DNA from: Pedosphaera sp.
GTDB taxonomy: Bacteria; Verrucomicrobiota; Verrucomicrobiae; Limisphaerales; Pedosphaeraceae
Assembly (NCBI GenBank): GCA_028293265.1
Contig: JAQGPB010000361.1
Location: forward strand, 1 to 8,294
DNA length: 8,294 bases
Direction: 5' to 3'
In this document: piece after piece, positions 1-5,371 of the stretch
Numbering within the stretch: position 1 is the first letter of the stretch
Layout: the number at the start of each line of letters is the position of its first letter
Position numbers and translations under genes: made by a program
Notes under the pieces: model-generated
Told to the model about the DNA's origin: nothing
Databases searched by the model: none
What the model saw: only the letters and a program-made list of their open reading frames with translations

Positions 1-486
1 TTCCTCCAGCGGCGGCACAATGATCGAGGAACCAAGCAGCCGGCCGATGATGAACACCCACGCCAGCCCCGAACCCTGGCCAAACTGCGCGTTCGGATTC
101 CACGGCAATTTGTTCGCCGCCGGTTGCGGGCACCAGCTTCCCAAGCCGGCCCATTTCAAAACCGGGCACAAATATTTTTGAATCATCTGGTCCAGGCTCG
201 GATAATGGCCATCCAACCCCACCCACATCACAAACACCGCCACGCCCACGACGACGGCTTCCCAACCGAACGCCCAGCGCATCTCCGCCACCAGCGGCCG
301 CATCAGCCAGACCAGCCCGGCGCCGACGATGGTCTTTGCCAGATAAAGCCAGTAGCGCGAAGCTTCGCCCCAATGCCCCTGCAGCGCGGTGAACACGAGA
401 AAAAGGACGAACGGCGCCACCCGCGCCAGCGCCGGCGACTCCTGCATTTTTTTTGAGACTGGATTCACGCGCCGAAAGCTAACCAT
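1..486 (-). CDS. CAAX prenyl protease-related membrane protein (exosortase-associated type), partial
   Basis: The reading frame is open from ATG at 486 to the left edge, where it is cut. A second in-frame ATG at 447 gives 149 visible residues and may be the true start; neither has a convincing Shine-Dalgarno. Counting from 447, hydrophobic segments lie near residues 10-24, 33-50, 62-80 and 126-142. The conserved-looking stretch WNPNAQFGQGSGLAW (about 116-130) leads into GRLLGSSIIVPPLEE at the very edge. The terminal Glu-Glu fits the first half of the EExxxR motif of CPBP/CAAX-type intramembrane proteases. The layout matches, from memory, the CAAX-protease-related family that accompanies exosortase/PEP-CTERM systems (TIGR03008). 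By family it is an inner-membrane glutamic protease with unknown substrate. The remaining catalytic residues and any exosortase gene lie outside the window. It follows the LysR gene on the same strand after a 42-bp gap, so co-transcription is possible. Confidence 0.75.
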   Translation of the reverse strand, partial: MVSFRRVNPVSKKMQESPALARVAPFVLFLVFTALQGHWGEASRYWLYLAKTIVGAGLVWLMRPLVAEMRWAFGWEAVVVGVAVFVMWVGLDGHYPSLDQMIQKYLCPVLKWAGLGSWCPQPAANKLPWNPNAQFGQGSGLAWVFIIGRLLGSSIIVPPLEE

Positions 487-528
487 CGCCCCGCCGCTTC
501 CGCCAAGCTTTAATCCGCGTGGCTTCGT

Positions 529-1446
529 TCAAAACAGAATATTCTCCACAAATTGCGTGACCTGCTCCGGCGGTTTCCGGTTCTTGCGGATCACCACCAC
601 CAGTTCGCGCGAAAATTTTGGCGTCATTGGGATGCGCTTGACCGCCCGCCGGTTCACATACAGCGGCAAGGTGCGGTGCGGCACGATGCTCACCCCCATG
701 CCCATCGAAACCAGATTGACGATCAGGTCAAACGAGTCCATTTCCATCGCCGGCTCGATCCGCAATCCCTGTTTGCCCAGCCAATGATGCAGCCGCTTGC
801 CCGTGTTGCATTCGCGGTCAATCAACAGCCAGCGCTGGCCGGCAAATAATTTCATCAGCCCTTTCGCGTTCGTGTCCTTGAAACCGGACGGCAACGCAAA
901 TTGCGGCGGCGCAATGACCGTGAAGCCATCGTCAAACTGGTGCGTGATCTGCAACCCGCGCGGCAGCCGTGGCGGCGGCGAAAGCAGCCCCGCATCCAGT
1001 TCACCGGCTTCGATGCTCGCCAAAATTTCGCTGCTCGGCCGATGCACCACTTGAATCTGAATTTTGGGATGCCGTTTCTGAAACGCAAAGAAAAATCCCG
1101 GCAGATACGCCAGCCCGATGGACCGCGACACACCCACGCGGATGGTTTTTGGCGCGAGATTGAAATCCTGCCGCAATTGCCCAAGCGTGTTGGTGATCTC
1201 ATCGAGGATGCCCCGCGATTTCTCCTCCAATAGTTTCCCCGCCGCCGTCAAGCTCACATGCCGCGTGGTGCGCTCGAACAACGCCACCCCCAGCCGGTCT
1301 TCCATGCCGCGAATCTGTCTCGTAATGGCGCTTTGTGTCAAACCGGCCTGCTGCCCGGCCTTGGTGAAACTCCCCGAATTGGCGACCAGATGAAACAAGT
1401 TCAATTCATAAATATCAAAAGGAGTCGTTGCAAGAAATTCATTCAT
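529..1446 (-). CDS. LysR-type transcriptional regulator
   Basis: This encodes 305 residues from ATG at 1446, the usual LysR length. The N-terminal winged helix-turn-helix is clear: ELNLFHLVANSGSFTKAGQ (14-32), then LTQSAITRQIRGMEDRLG (36-53) and FERTTRHVSLTAAGKLL (57-73). A linker helix runs to about residue 95. The effector-binding domain begins at TIRVGVSRSIGLAYLPGF (101-118) and includes the typical SMGMGVSIVPHRTL stretch (247-260). In-frame starts at 1455 (ATG) and 1482 (GTG) would add 3 or 12 residues. I chose 1446 because LysR proteins normally begin only a few residues before the first helix, but no start has a clear Shine-Dalgarno. The gene is divergent from the ferredoxin gene, the usual arrangement for a LysR regulator and its target, and an inverted repeat spans its start. 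The effector cannot be told from sequence; the glycolate operon 1.5 kb away is a possible but unproven second target. Confidence 0.93.
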   Translation of the reverse strand: MNEFLATTPFDIYELNLFHLVANSGSFTKAGQQAGLTQSAITRQIRGMEDRLGVALFERTTRHVSLTAAGKLLEEKSRGILDEITNTLGQLRQDFNLAPKTIRVGVSRSIGLAYLPGFFFAFQKRHPKIQIQVVHRPSSEILASIEAGELDAGLLSPPPRLPRGLQITHQFDDGFTVIAPPQFALPSGFKDTNAKGLMKLFAGQRWLLIDRECNTGKRLHHWLGKQGLRIEPAMEMDSFDLIVNLVSMGMGVSIVPHRTLPLYVNRRAVKRIPMTPKFSRELVVVIRKNRKPPEQVTQFVENILF

Positions 1447-1480
1447 AAAGCGCATCAATATAATGATACTAATGAATTTC
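1434..1480. promoter_or_regulatory. Perfect 10-bp inverted repeat around the lysR start, candidate operator
   Basis: The arm GAAATTCATT (1434-1443) is the exact reverse complement of AATGAATTTC (1471-1480), with a 27-bp spacer. The left arm covers codons 2-5 of the LysR gene and the spacer contains its ATG. The spacer also holds a consensus -10 hexamer on the plus strand (1459-1464). This is placed well for an autoregulatory site controlling both divergent genes, but the sequence is AT-rich, no classic T-N11-A LysR box is obvious, and function is inference. Confidence 0.4.
1459..1464 (+). promoter_or_regulatory. Candidate -10 box for the ferredoxin gene
   Basis: A consensus TATAAT lies 83 bp upstream of the ferredoxin ATG in an AT-rich patch of an otherwise GC-rich window. 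I see no good -35 hexamer 16-18 bp upstream: TTGCAA at 1428-1433 is 25 bp away. The promoter would therefore be activator-dependent if real, which fits the adjacent LysR gene. The predicted transcript would begin near 1471 and carry the inverted repeat at 1507-1539 in its leader. Confidence 0.3.
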
Positions 1481-1506
1481 ACACAACATTTTCCCGCCAG
1501 TAAGGT

Positions 1507-1539
1507 GTTTTTAAGACGCTGAACGACAATCTTAAAAAC
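1507..1539. repeat. Perfect 10-bp inverted repeat directly before the ferredoxin start
   Basis: GTTTTTAAGA (1507-1516) pairs exactly with TCTTAAAAAC (1530-1539) across a 13-bp spacer. The right arm ends 8 bp before the ferredoxin ATG at 1548, where a ribosome-binding site would be expected, and no Shine-Dalgarno is visible there. It could be a protein-binding dyad or an RNA hairpin affecting translation of the ferredoxin. The A/T-rich stem and lack of a following T run argue against a terminator for rightward transcription. Confidence 0.5.
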
Positions 1540-1547
1540 AAAAATTT

Positions 1548-1778
1548 ATGGCCAACCCAAATGACAAGCATCCCGAAAATGTCCCTGGTCGCTGGTATGT
1601 TGACACTGCCTGCATCGGCTGCGGCATGTGCGAAGAATATGCGGAATTCAGTTTCCGGCCTGCCAGCGACGGTAGCCAGCACATTGTATATCGCCAGCCA
1701 GTTACCGATGCTGAACTGGCCGCCGCAAACGAATCCAAGGAAAGTTGCCCGGTGGACGCAATTGGGAATGACGGCTGA
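1548..1778 (+). CDS. Small single-cluster [4Fe-4S] ferredoxin
   Basis: This 76-residue acidic protein has one cluster-binding set: C22-I-G-C25-G-M-C28 near the N-terminus and C67-P-V-D-A-I near the C-terminus. That is the CxxCxxC...CP pattern of monocluster bacterial ferredoxins, and the roughly 40-residue gap between the motifs is typical. It should be a soluble cytoplasmic one-electron carrier; its partner enzyme is not evident. The start at 1548 is the only reasonable ATG and the motif spacing supports it, although no Shine-Dalgarno precedes it. The gene is divergent from the LysR regulator and appears to be a one-gene unit, since the next gene is convergent and its stop codon directly abuts this one. 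LysR control is inferred from the arrangement. Confidence 0.92.
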   Translation: MANPNDKHPENVPGRWYVDTACIGCGMCEEYAEFSFRPASDGSQHIVYRQPVTDAELAAANESKESCPVDAIGNDG

Positions 1779-2831
1779 TCAAATTTTCGCCACCAAGCTC
1801 TTCACATCCGCGGCGAACGCATCCACGTCCTCCTCGGTCGTGTCCCAACTGCACATCAGGCGGCAATCGTCGGGGCTCACGTGCGTGTAAAATTTCCAGC
1901 CCAGGTCGTGCATGCCCTTGATGACCGATTGCGGCATTTTGATGAACACGCCGTTCGTCTGGCAGGGCTGCGCGAGCTTCAATCCCGCTACTCCTTGCAA
2001 CGCCGCCTCCAGCCGCTGCGCCATTCTGTTGGCATGACCCGCATGCCGCAGCCACGATCCGTCCTGCAACATCCCCAGCCACGAGGCCGAGACAAACCGC
2101 ATTTTGGAAGCGAGCTGGCCGGCCTGTTTGCAGCGATAATCAAAATCCTTCGCAATCTCCTGATTGAAGAAAACCACCGCCTCGCCCACGGCCATTCCGT
2201 TCTTCGTGCCGCCGAAACAAAGCACATCCACCCCCGCCTGCCAGGTGACTTCCTTGGGCAGCACGCCGAGGCTGGCAACGGCGTTGGCGAAACGCGCGCC
2301 GTCCATGTGAACGCGCAGGCCGAACTGCCGCGCGGTCTCGGTGAGCGTGCGCAATTCATCCAGCGAATAGACCGTGCCCAGCTCGGTCGCCTGGGTGAGG
2401 CTGATGGCGCGCGGCTTGGGATAATGGATGTCGGTGCGTTTTTTCACCGGGCCTTCGATCGCGGCGGGATTGATTTTTCCCTCCGCGCCGGGGAGCAGCA
2501 GCACCTTGGAACCGTTGGCGAAAAATTCCGGCGCGCCGCACTCGGCGGTTTCGACGTGCGCGAGTTCATGGCACAAAATGCTGTTATACGACTGGCACAA
2601 CGAAGCCAGCGCGAGCGAATTCGCCGCCGAGCCGTTGAAGACAAAATAGACCTCGCACTGCGTCTCGAAGATGTCGCGGATCATGTCTGCGGCCTTTGCC
2701 GTCCAGGGATCATTGCCATAGCCCGGGGCATGGCTGCGGTTCGCCTCGGTCAGGGCCGCGAACGCTTCCGGGCAGATGCCCGCGTAATTGTCACTGGCGA
2801 ATTGCCGCCGCATTTTAAATTCAGCCTTCAT
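1779..2831 (-). CDS. Low-specificity L-threonine aldolase (PLP, aminotransferase fold)
   Basis: The 350-residue product belongs to the beta-eliminating lyase/threonine aldolase family of PLP enzymes, which cleave L-threonine or allo-threonine to glycine and acetaldehyde. Visible signatures in order: FASDNYAGICPEA (11-23), the substrate-region HAPGYGND (34-41), FNGSAANSLAL (65-75) in the phosphate-binding segment, CHELAHVETAECGAP (87-101), HMDGAR (175-180) carrying the PLP-pyridine Asp177, and CFGGTKNGMAVGEAVVFF (205-222), in which Lys210 should form the PLP Schiff base. Length and motif order match the family, and nothing essential appears missing. An alternative ATG at 2813 (residue 7) has a GAAGG about 11 bases upstream, whereas the ATG at 2831 has no purine-rich site, so the true start may be 2813. 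The enzyme is probably cytoplasmic. It is divergent from the glycolate oxidase operon; a shared role in glycine/glyoxylate metabolism is possible but inferred. Related substrates such as phenylserine cannot be excluded. Confidence 0.92.
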   Translation of the reverse strand: MKAEFKMRRQFASDNYAGICPEAFAALTEANRSHAPGYGNDPWTAKAADMIRDIFETQCEVYFVFNGSAANSLALASLCQSYNSILCHELAHVETAECGAPEFFANGSKVLLLPGAEGKINPAAIEGPVKKRTDIHYPKPRAISLTQATELGTVYSLDELRTLTETARQFGLRVHMDGARFANAVASLGVLPKEVTWQAGVDVLCFGGTKNGMAVGEAVVFFNQEIAKDFDYRCKQAGQLASKMRFVSASWLGMLQDGSWLRHAGHANRMAQRLEAALQGVAGLKLAQPCQTNGVFIKMPQSVIKGMHDLGWKFYTHVSPDDCRLMCSWDTTEEDVDAFAADVKSLVAKI

Positions 2832-2990
2832 GCGGAGGATTCTAGCGGACCGCCGCGTTCTTTAAAGCGATATGTTCTCGAACGGATCGCCTGCATGTGC
2901 CAAGAATTCAACCGCTTCCTGCCATTGTCTCCAAATTTCTGACGACGCTTTTTCTTCGACACACCTGCTCTCCGCAATTACGTTACCAAC
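2832..2990. other. Divergent intergenic region between the threonine aldolase gene and glcD
   Basis: This 159-bp gap must hold the promoters of the aldolase (leftward) and of the glcDEF operon (rightward). I see no clear -35/-10 pair and no strong Shine-Dalgarno ahead of the glcD ATG. The only symmetric element is a short GCGG-A-CCGC dyad at 2845-2853, too short to claim as an operator. No small coding region was recognised. Confidence 0.6.
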
Positions 2991-4436
2991 ATGGAACCCA
3001 ACGCCTTGACCGCTTCGCTGGCGGGCGCTCTGCGCGCCATGGTCGGCCACGAGAATGTCATCCATGGCAGCCAGGAACTGCTGGTGTATGAGTGCGATGC
3101 CTACACGTTGGAAAAGCAGTTGCCCAACGTGGTGGTGCTGCCGCGCACGACGGAAGAAGTCGTGGCGGTGGTGAAGTTTTGCGCGCAGCACGGCCTGCCC
3201 ATCATCCCGCGCGGCGCGGGGACGAGCTTGAGCGGCACGGTGCTCGCGGTGAGCGGCGGCGTGATGATTGCGTTGACGCGGATGAACCGGATTTTGGAGA
3301 TTGACTACCGAAATCGCCGGGCCTTGGTCGAGGCTGGTTGCGTCAATGCCTGGGTGACCAATGCGGTCAAGGGCGGCGGCTTGTATTACGCGCCTGATCC
3401 TTCGAGCCAGTCCGCCTGCACCATCGGCGGCAATGTGGCGACCAATTCCGGCGGGCCGCACACGCTCAAATACGGCGTCACCACCAATCACGTGCTCGGC
3501 TTTGAAATGGTGCTGCCTGACGGCGAATTGGTCTGGCTCGGCGCGCGGCCCGATGGCGGCGAGGATGTCGAGGGCTACGATTTGCGCGGCGCGGTGGTCG
3601 GCTGCGAAGGGATGTTCGGCGTCGTCACACGCGTGCTGCTGCAACTCATCCACGCGCCGCAGATGTTCAAGACGATGCTCGGTGTTTTCGAAAATGTGGA
3701 CGACGCCAGCCGGACGGTCAGCGACATCATCGCGGCGGGCATTGTGCCGGGTGCGCTGGAAATGATGGACCAGCTCATCACGCAGGCGGTGGAAGCGGCG
3801 TATCATTTCGGTTTTCCGCTGGATGCCGGTGCGGTGCTGATTGCGGAACTGGACGGACTGGCAGCGGGATTGGACCGTCAGGCGGAGCGCGTGATGGAGA
3901 TCTGCCGGCAGAATCACGCCCGCGAAGTGCGCCTGGCGAAGACCGATCAGGAACGGCTCGACCTCTGGAAATGCCGCAAGCGCGCGTTCGGCGCCATCGG
4001 CCGGCTCAGCCCGAATTTTCTCACGCAGGACGGCGTGGTGCCGCGCTCGAAATTGCCGGAGATGATGCGCTTCATCAAGGCTTGCAGCGAGAAGCACGGC
4101 CTGCGCATCCCGAATGTTTTTCACGCGGGCGACGGCAATATTCATCCGCTGATTCTTTACGATGAACGCGATCCCGGACAGGTGAAGCGCGCGCTGGCGG
4201 CGGGACACGATATTTTGGAGAAGTGCATCGAACTGGGCGGCAGCGCAACCGGCGAGCATGGCATCGGCGTGGAGAAAATAGATTTCATGGCGAAGCAGTT
4301 CACCAAGGAAGACCTTGATGCGATGCGGACATTGCGACGCGTTTTCGATCCGGGGAACCGCTGCAACCCGCACAAGATGTTCCCCGGATCCAAACGCTGC
4401 TCGGATTTCGCGCCGAAGAAACAGATTGCCGCATGA
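2991..4436 (+). CDS. glcD: Glycolate oxidase-type dehydrogenase, FAD-binding catalytic subunit GlcD
   Basis: The 481-residue protein is a vanillyl-alcohol-oxidase-family flavoprotein, close to the usual GlcD length. The PCMH FAD domain includes LPRTTEEVVAVVKF (50-63), the pyrophosphate loop PRGAGTSLSG (73-82), DPSSQSACTIGGNVATNSGG (136-155) and GCEGMFGVVTRV (204-215). The C-terminal FAD-oxidase domain carries HAGDGNIHP (378-386), SATGEHGIGVEK (418-429) and the terminal VFDPGNRCNPHKMFP (451-465). Together with GlcE and GlcF it would oxidise glycolate to glyoxylate at the cytoplasmic face of the membrane and hand electrons to quinone. D-lactate or another 2-hydroxyacid is an alternative substrate, because this family is not separable by motif alone. 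The ATG at 2991 gives a normal N-terminus. Its stop overlaps the glcE start (ATGA, 4433-4436), indicating translational coupling in a glcDEF operon. Confidence 0.94.
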   Translation: MEPNALTASLAGALRAMVGHENVIHGSQELLVYECDAYTLEKQLPNVVVLPRTTEEVVAVVKFCAQHGLPIIPRGAGTSLSGTVLAVSGGVMIALTRMNRILEIDYRNRRALVEAGCVNAWVTNAVKGGGLYYAPDPSSQSACTIGGNVATNSGGPHTLKYGVTTNHVLGFEMVLPDGELVWLGARPDGGEDVEGYDLRGAVVGCEGMFGVVTRVLLQLIHAPQMFKTMLGVFENVDDASRTVSDIIAAGIVPGALEMMDQLITQAVEAAYHFGFPLDAGAVLIAELDGLAAGLDRQAERVMEICRQNHAREVRLAKTDQERLDLWKCRKRAFGAIGRLSPNFLTQDGVVPRSKLPEMMRFIKACSEKHGLRIPNVFHAGDGNIHPLILYDERDPGQVKRALAAGHDILEKCIELGGSATGEHGIGVEKIDFMAKQFTKEDLDAMRTLRRVFDPGNRCNPHKMFPGSKRCSDFAPKKQIAA

Positions 4437-5371
4437 AACCGGGTTTGAAAATCTTGGAACATACGCCCGAAGACATGACCGTCACGGTCGAGGCGGGGAT
4501 GACGCTGGCGGCGTTGCAAACTGAACTGGCACGTCACCGGCAATGGTTGCCGCTTGACCCGCCGCATGCGGACCGCCTGACCATTGGCGAATTGATCAAT
4601 ACCAACGCCAGCGGGCCGCGACGGTTTGGCTATGGGACGATTCGCGATTATCTCATCGGCATCAAGGTGGCGCTGGCGGACGGCACGATCATCCGTTCGG
4701 GCGGCAAGGTGGTGAAGAACGTGGCCGGGTATGATTTGTTGAAACTGTTCGTCGGCGCGCAAGGCAGTCTCGGCGTCGTTTTGGAGACGACTTTCAAGCT
4801 GCGGCCATTGCCGGAAGCTGAAAAGTTCATCCAGGCGCGTTGCGAATCTTTGGAACAGGCGGACAAGCTGATCGAGGCGGTCATCAAATCGGAGATCACT
4901 CCGGTGGTGATGGATTTTTCGAATGTGGAGTGCGGAGTGCGGAGTGCGGAGTCGGGAGGGACGGGTTCCAAGGCCAACACTTTCAGCTTAGTGCTGGGTT
5001 TTGCCGGGACGCGGGAGGAAGTGGAATGGCAGTTGGAACGCGCGAGGGAACTTGGTTTCAACGAGCCTGCCTCGCTTGATTACGAAACGGCTTTTTGGAG
5101 TGATGCTGCTGACGGCAACGCGAAGGGGAAAAAGTTAGAGCCTCCTCACGTTGGCTCCTACGAAATAGGAAAGCTGTCCGTATTGCCTTCGCGCATGGTC
5201 GAGGCGATTCGCGGCCTGAATGGCGCGCTCTTCCTTGCCCGCGCCGGCAATGGCATCATCTATCATCGCGGCCCCGCGATGCCGCGCAAAGTTGAACTGC
5301 CGCTGGAACTCATGCGGCGCGTGAAGGCGGCGTACGATCCCAATCATATTTTGCCCGACCTGCTTTTATGA
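4433..5371 (+). CDS. glcE: Glycolate oxidase subunit GlcE, N-terminally short FAD-domain protein
   Basis: The 312-residue product is recognised as GlcE from VEAGMTLAALQTELA (19-33), LPLDPPHADRLTIGELI (39-55), NTNASGPRRFGYGTIRDYLIG (56-76), GGKVVKNVAGYDLLKLFVGAQG (90-111) and the C-terminal segment AYDPNHILPDLLL (300-312). It is shorter than E. coli GlcE (about 350) because it begins at the strand just before the VEAG segment, so the PxGxGS-like FAD pyrophosphate loop found in GlcD (73-82) is absent. GlcD runs to its normal end immediately upstream, leaving no room for the missing part. Residues 165-174 (VECGVRSAES) are encoded by a GGAGTGC tandem repeat and look like an inserted linker between two beta-strands. 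The gene is coupled to glcD and glcF by ATGA overlaps at both ends. In E. coli all three subunits are required for activity (established knowledge); the exact role of GlcE is less clear. Confidence 0.88.
   Translation: MKPGLKILEHTPEDMTVTVEAGMTLAALQTELARHRQWLPLDPPHADRLTIGELINTNASGPRRFGYGTIRDYLIGIKVALADGTIIRSGGKVVKNVAGYDLLKLFVGAQGSLGVVLETTFKLRPLPEAEKFIQARCESLEQADKLIEAVIKSEITPVVMDFSNVECGVRSAESGGTGSKANTFSLVLGFAGTREEVEWQLERARELGFNEPASLDYETAFWSDAADGNAKGKKLEPPHVGSYEIGKLSVLPSRMVEAIRGLNGALFLARAGNGIIYHRGPAMPRKVELPLELMRRVKAAYDPNHILPDLLL
4924..4952 (+). repeat. GGAGTGC heptanucleotide tandem repeat inside glcE
   Basis: Three exact GGAGTGC units (4927-4947) are followed by a partial GGAGT and preceded by a degenerate TGT. 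Because the unit is 7 bp, three copies cycle through all frames and encode one heptapeptide, GVRSAEC, whatever the frame, without stops. Here it reads V-E-C-G-V-R-S-A-E-S at GlcE residues 165-174. A T-rich stretch (GATTTTTCG) precedes it. A related tract in opposite orientation lies in glcF at 6262-6297. Confidence 0.9.

Noticed and set aside
487..528. Terminator after the LysR gene
   Set aside because: Only a 4-bp AAGC/GCTT match with no T tract is visible; nothing that would stop read-through into the CAAX-protease gene.
1428..1464. Complete sigma70 promoter from TTGCAA (1428-1433) and TATAAT (1459-1464)
   Set aside because: The 25-bp spacing is too long for a normal promoter; only the -10 hexamer is retained, at low confidence.
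1881..2942. Long open frame (353 codons) antisense to the threonine aldolase gene
   Set aside because: Its composition is Arg/His/Gly-rich with no family signature, and the opposite strand has all threonine aldolase motifs in order.
2862..4373. Long open frame (503 codons) antisense to glcD
   Set aside because: It is rich in Arg, His and Ala with no recognisable motifs, and it lies opposite an unmistakable GlcD. It is a by-product of GC-rich third codon positions.
1779..4436. A functional unit joining threonine aldolase with GlcDEF
   Set aside because: The genes are divergent, no shared regulatory site is visible in the 159-bp gap, and the metabolic link through glycine and glyoxylate is generic.
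4924..4952. CRISPR-like or VNTR array reading of the GGAGTGC repeats
   Set aside because: The units are 7 bp and contiguous, with no spacers, and lie inside coding sequence. They are tandem short repeats, not a CRISPR array.
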